Shown: one piece after another, positions 21,496 to 32,535 of the stretch
Numbering within the stretch: the stretch's first letter is position 1
Layout of the letters: every line of letters starts with the position of its first letter
Assembly (NCBI GenBank): GCA_025331445.1
Contig: JAIWNE010000158.1
Location: 1 to 57,766, forward strand
DNA: 57,766 nt
Reading direction: 5' to 3'
From: Blakeslea trispora
Lineage: Eukaryota > Mucoromycota > Mucoromycetes > Mucorales > Choanephoraceae
The notes under the pieces: generated by a model
What the model saw: the letters and a program-made list of their open reading frames with translations, nothing else
The model's database searches: none
What the model was told of the DNA's origin: nothing
Program-made: the position numbers and the translations under genes

Positions 21496-22840
21496 CCTTT
21501 GTCAAAAGCGGAGTTTAAAATCCAAATAAGGACAGTTTTTGTTGAATCTCCGACGATCGCGTGACCAGAGATATTTAAGGTTTGCATCTAGCAATCCAGC
21601 ATTTTTGAAATTTAAAATTGCTGATAGTTCAAAAAGTTGGGCTTTGGGCATAAAAGCAACAGGTTGCGTGTTTGATGCAGTTTGAGCGCATTTTGTTGTT
21701 TTATTTATTTAATATATTTTTCGCTATTATCAATTTTTTTATTGTCCTTTTACTTGTGTACGAATTCAGGGAAGATCTTAAAAGCAATGAAAGCATTACT
21801 TGCATTGTTCCATTTAAAATTCTTCAAAATGTCTTTTCAAGTTTAGTACGAAAAAAAAAAGCACTTTTAAGACTACCACTTATATTCAAAACTTTTGTTT
21901 TGTAATGTGAATTCAGTCAGACTATTATACTCTCTGTGAAAAAGTGACAATCGTTAGAGTAACGAATAGAAAGCTTCAATAAAAAGCCATTGCATGATTT
22001 CATAAGATCGAAAAATTTTGATAATACGTGAATTAAGATGTAAACTTTTAACAACATTTGCTTTCAAAAAAGATACTAGAAAGTGCAGGGTAGCTTGTTT
22101 TTACAAAATACAATCATCGTATAATTATAAGTTGATTTTTAGAATTATATTGATCAAAACAGGCTCTGATTCGGTTTTTCATGAACATTTTTTGTTCAAA
22201 GAATACAACGCATAAAGTTTTGGCTACTCTTCAATAATAAGGCTACTATATTTATAAAATTGCTACATGTTTTAGTGTATTTTTACTTTCTCAGGTTTAA
22301 TAAATTATCCAGTTTTAAGACGAACCTCTTTTTCTTATGACAGGAATTTTAAATGTTCCTAAATGCGCAATCAGTGCAATTTAAAATAAGGTACTAGATT
22401 ATCACACGTTGTTAATAAAATGCCGTGTACTGTAGTTATTTTAAATCGTTTAAAAGATCAAAGTCACTTTTCTGCTTCAAAACGCAATAGCCAAAACGAT
22501 AGCACAATTGCATTTTAAAATATAAACGATGATCAGCAATTTGTTACATTATCTAAGGGAACAATTTTGAATGGCAAAAGTATAAACACATGCTTAAAAA
22601 TATTGCAAAACGTCTTACAAACAGTAAGTCATAAATATATTTACTGATTTGAAAACAACTCTTATGAAAACTTGCAAATCAAAATGCGGTCGAGCTGCCC
22701 AATTTTTTGAACTATCAGCAATTTAAAATTCAAAAATGCTGGGTTGCTAGATGCAAACCTTGAATATCTCTGGTCACACGATCGTCGGGGATTCAACGAG
22801 AACTCTCCTTATTTTGACCTTAAACTCCGCTTTGGAAAAA
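21496..22840. mobile_element. Long-TIR element T1, copy 3 (uninterrupted)
   Basis: The left tip CCTTTGTCAAAAGCGGAG at 21496 pairs with the right end (minus strand AAAGCGGAGTTTAAGG from about 22836). The TIRs run about 150-200 bp and include the shared GATGCAAACCTTGAATATCTCTG block. It is 1.35 kb with no convincing ORF. It supplies the empty site that proves the solo LTR insertion in copy 1. The extreme right tip is slightly degraded, so its end is uncertain by a few bases. Confidence 0.8.
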
Positions 22841-23270
22841 ATTCAGAAATCCAAAAAAAACCATTTTTCCTCAGCAATTTGTTCGACAAAACTTGAAACC
22901 TAAACACCTTCAACACGATCGCCTTGATCATATTTTTTTTTCTGAACTTACACTCATCTGTTTTGACAAAAACACGTGGTCCATCAATTTTTACATCATC
23001 ATTACAGATGACTTCTAGGATCTTTTAACACCAACCATTCTTGAACTTTTTAAAATAGTTAAAAAGTAGTACCAACTAAAAAATTCATTTGAAAGCTACG
23101 GATGCTTGAAGCTCACCCATTAGAAATCGCATTACATCATCTTTGTTTAACTTTCATATTTAGAAAAAAATTACTGTGATTTTTTTGACATTTAAACCTT
23201 TTTATCTTGTTTTTCTATCAATGATACGGTCATTACAATGCCAATGAGAATATCTAATGTCGTTGAATAG
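22841..23270. other. Spacer, no gene seen
   Basis: AT-rich sequence between T1 copy 3 and the Crypton-like terminus, without open frames or repeats that I can identify. Confidence 0.4.
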
Positions 23271-23311
23271 ATAGTAGGTATCTTCCCCTCTTCACTGTGA
23301 GTCACGACATG
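23271..23311 (+). repeat. Truncated left terminus of the Crypton-like element
   Basis: ATAGTAGGTATCTTCCCCTC and the following GTGAGTCACGACATG match 47752-47792 with one mismatch. At 47752 this sequence begins the tyrosine-recombinase element. Here it is cut short close to a Merlin element that starts at about 23318. Confidence 0.7.
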
Positions 23312-23482
23312 GGTTAAATAGGGGCACAGCAACACCGTCCTGAAATTGGAATTTGTGATAGAGGTAATTCGTGGCTTTCAAAAAATACCAGTCTCCTTTT
23401 TTGGAAATGACTAGAAGTAAAGAAAAAGCTTTTTAAAGTTTTTAACTATACTGTATAATTTGCAAAAGCCCAACAAAAATTA

Positions 23483-23560
23483 TCGGGGCGCTTGGTGTAG
23501 TACAATAATTTTCAACTGCGAAACCGTAGGTCTCGAGTTCGACTCCCAGGGTAAACTATT
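23483..23560 (+). other. tRNA-like sequence (A- and B-box motifs) in the Merlin 5' region
   Basis: TTGGTGTAGT resembles a D-arm/A-box and GAGTTCGACTCC resembles a T-arm/B-box, about 45 bases apart, with CTGCGAA shaped like an anticodon loop between. The stems do not pair well (T-stem three of five, anticodon stem poor). It is at most a tRNA pseudogene or a chance pol III promoter-like element. Confidence 0.3.
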
Positions 23561-23685
23561 TTAAATATTATTATGAACTAATTTCAAATGCAATTTAAAA
23601 GCAATTCCGGTATGGCATTTGGGTTTAAATAATTAATTTTAGTTTCTGAGCTTTTTTTTTCTCTTTTCGCATTTTCTTTTCGCAA

Positions 23686-25495
23686 ATGAATACTTTTGGT
23701 ACAAAATTTACTCCAGTCTCTTTGGATTCAGATCATGCATCCGACTCCAGTTCTATCACTAGCGGCTCCATCTTCATGTTCCCTAATCTAGATGATGATT
23801 TCAATCAGGAAACGCCACGTCGGATGACCAGAGGTGAATCTCAAAGGAGTTTTTGGGATCGTTAGCTAGAACTCGGTCTTTCATGTCTTTGGATCCTCCC
23901 ATCCATCCAGATAATGAAGCAAATGCATCCACCCATCAGGATGTTCAAGCGAATGCATTCGTTGAGTCATCTGTTAGTGAGTCTATCGAAGCATCTGTCC
24001 GAGAATCAAGTGAATCATTCGTTTTAGCTCCTGTTTTCCGTAATAGCATAACAATTCTGGTTGCTTATCCCATCGAACACTTGCTTCAGGTGGAAACTTG
24101 GGTTAGAACACCTCGGTATCGCCCGCCTCCTTTCATGGAACTTGCAAACCTGTATCTAGACCAAATATCAATGATATGGTAAGCTTAATTTAATTAGTAT
24201 TGCAGAAATTTTGTCTTACAAATATTTTAAATAAGTTTTAAATTGAAATCGAATTTTATAAAATTATGAAGATAACGTTTTGACCCGCAGAAATGACAAC
24301 CCAGTGCATTTCACAGCGGGTAATAATTTCGAAAATTTGTTTATTTGCCGTTGTGGTAAGCACAAATGTTGTAATCAGAGCACCAAGTCATTATTTTCCG
24401 GTTCCATTTTCTTTGGTCGTAAGGTTTCCGCTCATATCATTTGGCGTATCATTTTTCTTTACATTGTGCACAAAATTCCTAAGGATACTATTGCTGCTAT
24501 TATCGGTTGCGATGTTGATGCTGTCAAATAGACTGTGGATGATTTAAGTCAATTTTTGCAACATGATTTTCTTATGGTGAATAATAATGAGCCAATCCGC
24601 GAGTTCAGTCCTACTGCGCTTGATAATGCGTCATTGGATGAACGTCAAGAATTTAATTGTCTTGATAAGATTGGTAAGTACACAATAATTAAAACATAAA
24701 ATTAATGAATACTGACAATTTGTACATATTTAGGTGGTTATGATGTCAATGATAATAGCATCATTGTTTATATTGATGAATCCAAATTTGGCAAGCGCAA
24801 GTATAACCGTGGTCACCGAGTTGAAGGCGTTTGGGTTGTAGGCGGTGTTGAAAGAACTCCAGAACGTCGCTGCTTTCTTGTAACTATTCCTCGTCGTGAT
24901 GCCATCACTCTCAAAGCCGTAATTGAACGTCATGTTAATCCAGGTTCAACTATTCATACCGATTTTTGGCGCGGTTACAACTTTATTCATGATTGGCAGC
25001 GAATGATACATCGAAGTGTTAACCATTCTGAGGGGTTTACTTCAGATGAAGGTGTCCATACAAATACCATTGAGGGTAAGTTCTTTTTATATGCGCAGAA
25101 GTAGTATTCAACCATAAGGTTTAGGTACTTGGAATGGTATTAAGCTCCGTGTATTTCCTCGTAAGCGCACTAAGGCAAACACTCCTTGGATTTTGGCCAA
25201 GTTCATGTGGCGCAGAAAGTATGCTGATAACTTGTTTCACGGACTGCTCAAAACTTTAAGTGAAGTTGAGTTTGATCGTCGTCAAAGACAGCGTTCTATC
25301 TCTACTGAGGTACTCGATGATAATGCGGATGATGATTAAAAAAATGATGTGCAAAAGGCAGAACAAATAGAAGAAGAAGAGGATCCTTTAGATACACCAA
25401 TTATTAGTAGAACTTCTATTGTGTTATCTGAAAGGAACCTAGTTTCTTTTACTGAATTACGTAGAAGCCGTAGAATAGCTGCAATGAACGAATAA
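23686..25495 (+). pseudogene. Merlin (IS1016/ISXO2-like) transposase, four exons, recently broken
   Basis: Exons are about 23686-24178, 24291-24673, 24734-25075 and 25125-25495, with short GT-AG introns that keep phase (the last joins HTNTIEG to TWNGIKLRV). Exon 2 has a Cys-rich zinc-binding segment (ICRCGKHKCC). Exon 3 carries the DDE core: D in YIDESKFGKRK, D in IHTDFWRGY and E in HTNTIEG. Basic KLRVFPRKRTK and a tail ending LRRSRRIAAMNE follow. Damage is light: a one-base frameshift near 23850, TAG at 24528 (probably from CAG) and TAA near 25337. The function would be transposition of 23318-25877. This is the reference copy for relics 1 and 3. Confidence 0.9.
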
Positions 25496-25877
25496 ATTAT
25501 CTCTTTTCATTATTAAACTAAAACAGTAGCACTAAAAGTCCTTCTACACAATCATTTTTTAAAACTTAATAAAATACTAGAAAGAAAAAGTAAAAAATAA
25601 GAGTGGACCAAATTTATAGTCTACTTATTTTTTCGCCAGCGTTTACAAAGGTTTGAATGCAGGTTGTTAGGACTACAATCGTAATGTTAACAATATACTA
25701 CGAATTCAATATATTTTGGTCCATTTAACAAAAAATAATGAATTGTAAACAAAAAACTTTGAAAATCTTTTTCTTCACTTCTAAGCAATTCCAAAAAAGA
25801 AAAGTGGTATTTTTTGCAAGCCATGAACTACCTCTATCTTATATTTTAATTTCAGGGCGGTGTTGCCGTGCCCCTAT

Positions 25878-26400
25878 AGATTCACGACCACTACAGCGCA
25901 GGAAAATTTAATTTGTGGTAATTTGGCACTAAAAGTGGTAGTTTAGCCCACACGATAAGTTTTGGAGATCAGATTTTGATTGATTTAATGTATAAACGAT
26001 TCAAATTTTTTAATTCATGATACTTGTACAAGTTTAAGGATGTCATGTCAAAAGTTTGAGGCAGATCGGATAGATTGACCAAGTGCATGCTATTTTCATC
26101 CATCAAATTTTTAAAAGAATATTCTAAGTCCCAAAAAAATATTAGACAAGGTGTTTTTTAGCAGAAATGATTAAAAAAGAAAGAAAAAAGAAAGTTATGC
26201 ATGAGTGCGAAATTGCTATGAGCTAAAAATGGGGAACAAACAATGAGTATTTCATGCAAATAGCATGCTAGTTTGTAAGGTGGGGGTCGGGCTATATTGG
26301 GAGAATCGTTTCAGGCAAAAGAATTGATTACCATTATATTACGTTGCTAAATGTGTTAAGCTCTTTATAGACAAAAATTACCATTCGTTCTACAGTAAAA
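25878..26400. other. Spacer, no gene seen
   Basis: AT-rich sequence between Merlin and repeat R1 with no coding frame. Short A-runs and a GGTGGGGGTCGG patch near 26280 are the only visible features. Confidence 0.4.
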
Positions 26401-26407
26401 ATTACTC

Positions 26408-28140
26408 TTTATGCAAATCCAAGACATTTCCCATTTCAGTACAATTTTAGCTTGAATCCATCAATGAAATTATACTTTCTTCCCACCAATACCATATTTC
26501 TCATATATACTGGCCTTTTTTTTTCAATCCCCCATTTTCTTTCTTTCCTCTTTTTTTCATTTGATCCACAGCAAATGGTAAGCACTTTTATCTCTGCTTT
26601 ATTTTTTCTATAATCCATCAACATCACTGACTCTTTTATTTCACAATAGCTACATGTATATCACCTTATGATGACAACATTTCAACAACTCGACTACACT
26701 CCTCTTCTTATTTAACATTTTCCAACCCAACATCTGTATCTATCTGCTTATCATCTACATTAAATACACTTATATACATACTCATCATAAACTCTAAATG
26801 ACAATCCTTTATCCATGCCACCTTCTTCTATATTACTTTTCACCATCTCATCCATGGCTTTTTAATCCAAACTGCCTGCTATATCTCATGTAGCTCAAAC
26901 TTATTCTTCTTTCACTTCTATCTGAATTTTATCTCTATTGATGCTGCCTATCTGGATGGATGCCTTTTTTAAGTAACTCATGCCTAAGGTCCTTCAATTT
27001 CTCCATTTATATGTGTAAACGATTTTGTACACATTGCATTTACTAGCTTGCTCTGTTTGTAGTCATTGTCTTGAGGCCTTTTGACAAACACACATTTAAT
27101 TGTCCATCATGCTTCCATCCTATGTCTGAGTTATTCATGTCTACCTTCTTTCTTATGTGCTGATGTGGTGTTTCTCTCTAACTATTGGCACTGGTGATTG
27201 TCCTAACTTTAAGAAATACGTTTCCCCTCTGATAAATCGTCGCTCAAAGAACTGGGTCTCCTCTAATGTTGTCATCTCTCTACCTCATCTTCAAGAAATG
27301 CTCTTTATCCGCCTATTCTCCTTCCATTACTTTGGTCTGTGCTTTTAAAGGTTGCCGAATCTCTTTTCGATTGAACTGGGGGTTCTTTCCAACTTTCCTG
27401 CTAGTGGGGTTTTTCTTTTTGCGTCTTCATGTCGTTGCTCATGCTCACATGTGTGCTCCAGTTCAAATCGGGTTGCCTCATCACTTTAAATCTCTTTCGT
27501 GACAAGTGAAATACCACTTCTACATTACTTTGACTTGACTATCATACCAAATGTGCCCCTCTTTATCAACTGTTTACTTCTGACTATTGCTCTCACTGTT
27601 GGCTGGACTCATGAGGTACCTAATCGCATATAACGGAATCAACATGCTCATGACAAACTACATGTGTAAAGGATCGCGTCTCATCTTTATCTTTTCGGTT
27701 TTTTAGACTTTCTATGCTATTCACTTTCTTCCTCTGTTGTTTCTGGCTCTTGTATGTACCGTTGACAAGTGATCTCGCACTTAGTGTTGCTTCAATATGG
27801 CTGTCAAGAAAAAAAAATTTCGAAAAAATTACTCTCGGTTAAGGCTGTATATCTTTTCAAGCGCAGCTACTGTAAAGCGATTAAGGTGCTTATTGAAGGC
27901 TCTAGTCATGGAATTTATCTCATTTCTGCTTCCTATACTGCTTGTTATGATCCCAAAAGGTACCTATATCAAAGCCAACCATGCCAATCTATCTGGATAC
28001 ACCCGATGTTGCATTCCTATTACAAAAAAGGACATCTGAGCTACAAATCAGCCTGAAGGAAAACCCGAAATAGCGTTTATCTATTAAATTAATAAAATCG
28101 AAGAAGCTTGACTAGACCATACTACCTAGATAATCCAATC
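26408..28140 (-). repeat. Repeat R1, copy 1 (unclassified, about 1.7 kb)
   Basis: The plus strand is pyrimidine-rich and matches 45555-47330 along its length and 40010-40970 in part. Conserved landmarks include TATTTCTCATATATACTGGC at 26490, GGACTCATGAGGTACCTAATC near 27610 and AAAGGATCGCGTCTCATC near 27665. The minus strand near 26640-26710 can be read as KKRSVVELLKCCHHK, which is also present in the other copies, so the original gene, if any, was on the minus strand. No known protein domain was recognised; the many short plus-strand frames are probably not genes. Confidence 0.7.
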
Positions 28141-28344
28141 ATATGCCAAGCTCATCCGAAATTAAAAGCAGTATCATTAGCTCATTCAATGCTTATACTT
28201 CTAAAAGTTGTTAAATCACTATTCTATGCACTCTATAGGCAATTTGTCACTATAATTCCCCTTTGAGACGTTATTTATACATGATTCGACTACAAACAAC
28301 TCCTATTCAAAGTAATCCGCGAAAGGGTTTTGCTTTTTAATAAA

Positions 28345-28450
28345 AAATGTTAGATTCTGACAAAATATTATGTCAGATTGCTTCAAAAACCTTAAACCGC
28401 TTTAATTAAATTTCAAGGTTTTCGTGTCAGATTCTGACAACAAATAATGT
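28345..28450. repeat. Imperfect inverted repeat with TCAGATTCTGACA motifs
   Basis: AGATTCTGACA and TGTCAGATT occur around 28350-28380 and again as TGTCAGATTCTGACA near 28424-28440, with CAAAAACCTTAAA and an opposed CAAGGTTTT between. It could be a tiny MITE-like remnant at the R1/R2 junction. Confidence 0.35.
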
Positions 28451-31400
28451 CACCTCAATATTTTCAAGTTGTGGTGGATTGTCAACATCACTTCAGCTTT
28501 AATTGTACGAAGAAATAAATAGGAAAATTAAATAATTTCGAATAACAATTTTCATCAATCACAATCAGAGCAAGGAACATTTGTAAAGTCCATTATGAAA
28601 GCATTAAATAGCTTTATTCACAAACAAATGCTTTTTCATAAGCAGTTTAATACCATCAAACTCTTATCTCTATTGTATATCGTCTTGGATAACTAATTTT
28701 ATTATCTTATATGTATCCTTTTAATTTAGAGCTATACCTTTTTTGATATCTCTAAATTTTTAACTTTTATTACCTAATCAATCGCTTCCTAGGGTATTTG
28801 TAGGTGCTTTTTAATTTTTTTTCAACCTTTTCTGAGATGAGCTACCATCTTGCATGCTCATGTAAGTTTGATATGTTAGCAAGCAGAACTAAAACGCAGC
28901 GAGAAAGCTAACATGTGCTCAAAGGAGTCAACTTTTTTAACTAAAGGATTATGTATTTTTACAGGCTATAACTATTCAAGTCGGTTGTTAACACGTAAAA
29001 GCAAGTCAAAGCACATGAAATCAATGCTTCATAAAAACATAAATTTTATTGAAATATAAGGAATGTCTCCTTTTTTTTAATATTCAAGTATAATTATCTT
29101 TTTGACTATAGCTCATCCTTTTTAATTAAACAATTGAGTTCATCACTATCACAAAAACCCTTTTTTCTTGGTTTAAGCGTATAATGCAAATAGAAGAATT
29201 AAGCCAAAACATCAATATGTACCTTATTTTCTTTTCTTAATAACGAGAAATTCGATGATCGACTTGGTCGACTTCTAAGTAGGTTTTGGGTCTTTTATCT
29301 CTTTGCCTATCTTTAAATAGCTTACATGCTTTAAAAGTAAGTTGTTCCCTAAAATATTATGTTATTTATTGGGCGACATCACTCTTCTTCCTTTTTATAT
29401 CTTTTTTTTCCTGTACAATTTTCTCGACTTTTTTCTTCCTTCACTCTATTGATTACTGCACCCTTTATCTTTCCTGATTCTTGAGAGTATTTCCTTTCCG
29501 ACTTCAGGTGTATTATTCAAGTCATTCTATATGATCGCTAACTTGTCCGTTCTTCCATCTGTTTAGAGAGCGGCTTACTTTTAGAATTGTTCACGATCAA
29601 TTTGGTCTGCTCATGTCTTTACCAGAGAGTCACTCATCTTACCATCACAAAGCAGACAATTGCAGTTTGTTAAAAACACGCCATAACTAGATCACTTGAA
29701 AATGTTCAAGAATTACAATATTTTCTAAATTATCAGTGGGGGAGATGATTACACTAACATGAAAATTCTTTTAATTCCGTTTAATACAAAGCAAAGGTAA
29801 GCAACTCAATCGTATTACATATGGCTTTATATTCTAACATATTATGGAAATAGACATTTTATTAATTACACTGTTAAATGATTATTCTATGATGAAGCCC
29901 AATGGATATTTAAAGCAGAGTAAGATGTTGTTCAATTTCTACAATTGATTACCTGACACACATATAAACCCTTTAAGATAGTATGGAGTCATTATCATTT
30001 CTGATTGAATTAACCTGGACCTACGGATTACACCCTCAGCTTGTGATAACAGTCTTTTATCACTTTAGTTTATTAAAGACAATACTTTTACTCTCTAAAT
30101 AACAACTTCTAGCCAAATTTACATCTGATTTACTAAAGATCAATCCTATGAATGATAAAATAAAATTAAGAGGTAAAGTTATTAGTAAAAGTTGGCAGCT
30201 TTATTTAAAGAAAGATGCCATTATTGTCAACATCATTTCCAGTAAAAGAATCAATATTACATATCAACAGCACTTTGGATGATTAAAGGTTCTTTAGAAA
30301 GTATCACGTTTTTTGAGAGGTAAGCATTTATGGGGTGGATTGCATTATAGCTAGTTGGCCTTTTTTTTTAATTATTTGGGAAATAAAGACGTATTATGAT
30401 GGATCTATCCGAAAAGCAAATTTTGGTTTATTGATAACATTGACCATAAGTATTGAAATCTGTTGATGATATCTCTTATGATGGATATGCGCAATTATCA
30501 ATTGTTCCTACAAAAGAAGTGAATGGATTGGTCATTTAAAGTCTACATTTGATCCTTCTGTTCCTCTTTCATGACTTCTCAATTAGGCATTCTAATTCAC
30601 CATCAACTCAAATACCTAATTTAGAGTATTTGAAGTTTTTTGTCTACACAATTGATTTGCCTAGTCTCAAGATTGACTTCCAATGTTTAAAACTAGCAGT
30701 TCTTAAAAGCGATAATGAAACATTCCAACCTTATTTAGTGAGAGTCATTAGCTGAGGGTAAAATAGTGATTCAGTAGTGACTGTTACTACTTTTCTTTCT
30801 TTCCTTTTCACTTGCTTCAAAGTAACATTTGCTTCTTTTCTCCTTGCTAGACTTCTCTTTGAGTTGTTGCTCATAATCTTACTCCAGCATCTATCTTTTT
30901 CAGCTTTTCTAAGCACTGCTTACCCTTATACAATACGATTTGATTCAGCCCAAACTACATCATCTCACTTTATACAAAGATGAGTGCAGTTTTTATTTTA
31001 CCTAATTGCTGGAATGTCTGTTATTCATTTTGCCAGTCATTATTTGACTTAAAGACACTTACAGCAACAACGAGTCCTTCTCCATGTGCTCATGTTGCTT
31101 CAGTGATGGTGATGAGAGATCTCAAGATTGACATTCAGCCAAGATCGTAAATTTTTTGTACTACTATCTTAAAACTTTAAATTATGAATAGCAAAAACCT
31201 TCTCTCAACCTTGTTATTTTATTTTCTTGCCTCTTTTTACACTTCTTTAGCTTTTCGGAGGTTTTATAATTACACAAAAATTAAAAATTGGCTCTTCAGC
31301 CTTTTACCGTATATCTTTAATGGCGTATACTTCTTTTTTTTTCTCTTTCAACTTAGTATCTTTATTTTGTCTTATATTTGAGTTTACTTTAGGATTACCT

Positions 31401-32080
31401 TGCAATTGTTTCTTCTTTACCTTTAAAGTAAATTTGCATACATCTTTACTTTTTACCCAGACTGTTTCACCTCACTTACTCTGTCCCCCATTAACCATTT
31501 TTAAATGAATTTTTGGAAATCGATCCCCCCCCGTTATTAACACAATGCTTTTCTTTTTAGAGCGTTTTCTCAGTAGGAGAAGCCCTCTTACTTTTGTCCG
31601 CAAAAATTTTGTCATGTCATGTCATTTCATGCCATGTGATATGACATTTCAAGAATAAAAGTAATAAATCAGAATTAACAGCTGAAAACCCACAATTTAC
31701 TTTTTGCGTGACTGCTCTTTAGCCCTTTTAAATAAAAAGTTCGGCTTTGCAAGCGAGCAATAGCTAAATACCGTAAGCGAGCAGAAACTGAAGACAGCAA
31801 AAAATATATAACAAATAAGATTCCAAGTTGATAGTTACATCAGCAGAAAAACGCCCGATTCATGGACTTTGTTTACTAAGTTCCTTGGCTAGCTTTTTTT
31901 TCTTTTTTTTTTCTCTTTTCGTTCAAATCCCTTTCTCATAACTTTTTTTTAAGTTTTTAAATTATTTTTACTTTATTTGACATCTAAAAAAAAATCGAAT
32001 TTAAGTGATCTCTTTAGATCAACCTTAAATCAAATACTGACCTCCCTTAAGCCTCTATATTATATTTTAAACAAAAACCC
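28450..32080. repeat. Repeat R2, copy 1 (unclassified, about 3.6 kb)
   Basis: This stretch is repeated in two pieces elsewhere: 28470-30865 as the reverse complement of 42331-44760, and 30871-32080 as a direct match to 39008-39900. A unique stretch at about 31560-31880 interrupts the match. Homology is patchy at the left and almost perfect around 30350-30780. Many short frames are open, but none has a recognised domain. The longest conserved one (30549-30755) lacks an ATG. The uninterrupted GTTGC at 30866-30870 is the empty site for an LTR insertion in the other copy. Confidence 0.75.
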
Positions 32081-32535
32081 CGTCGCTTTAATTATTTCAA
32101 AAGCCAAAAGAACCATGTCTGTAAAAGTTGAATATTGACTTCAACCCAAAAAACTCCCTTCAATACTTTTAGAAGTCTTATACGCCTTGATGTGAGATGA
32201 AATCAAGCATCCCAAAAAACTGGTCGTCAAAGAAACGTTGCCGAAAATTTTGCAAGTCGTCAAATATGATGCAATTTTCAATTCGCTTTCCCACCAAGAA
32301 CTAATAAATTGTACGTGTGTTATTACCGGATTCTGTTAAATTCAAAAGTAAGAGGATTTGGTCCAAGCAAAAACGATAATAGAAGACGAGAAAAAAATAT
32401 AAAATAAAACCGTTCATTTTTTATTCAGCTAACGGAATTTTTCTTAAAACAAAATATCCATTTCTCGTATGTAACAGCGTCAAAGCGAACAGGTGTGTAT
32501 CAACTATACAAGGCATAGACAAACTAATTTTATCT
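32080..32535. other. Spacer, no gene seen
   Basis: AT-rich DNA following R2, without recognisable repeats or coding frames. Confidence 0.4.

Larger units (their letters stand above)
23318..25877 (+). mobile_element. Merlin DNA transposon, near full length
   Basis: The two ends are inverted repeats of about 120 bp. The left begins ATAGGGGCACAGCAACACCG at 23318, and the right, read on the minus strand from 25877, gives ATAGGGGCACGGCAACACCG. Both continue through CTGAAATT...GATAGAGGTA and a GAAGTRAAGAAAAAG block. The 2.56-kb element encloses one Merlin transposase gene. Flanking 8-9 bp target duplications, expected for Merlin, are not visible: ATGGGTTAA on the left and AGATTCACG on the right do not match. 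The flanks may have decayed or rearranged. Confidence 0.88.

Noticed and set aside
23483..23560. Functional tRNA gene
   Set aside because: The T-stem pairs only three of five bases and the anticodon stem does not pair, so it is at best a relic.
23309..25886. 8-9 bp target duplication for the Merlin element
   Set aside because: ATGGGTTAA on the left and AGATTCACG on the right do not match. GTCACGAC/TTCACGAC near both ends is suggestive but not adjacent to the TIRs.
27157..28056. Several plus-strand ORFs in R1
   Set aside because: Their reading frames are not kept in the other R1 copies although the DNA is; the minus strand shows better protein-level conservation.
30549..30755. 68-residue protein identical in two places
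   Set aside because: Identity is fully explained by the duplicated DNA; the frame has no ATG and non-coding flanks are equally identical.
31600..31650. Short CATGTCATGTCATTTCATG direct repeat as a regulatory array
   Set aside because: Only a few irregular units in AT-rich DNA; simple slippage is enough.
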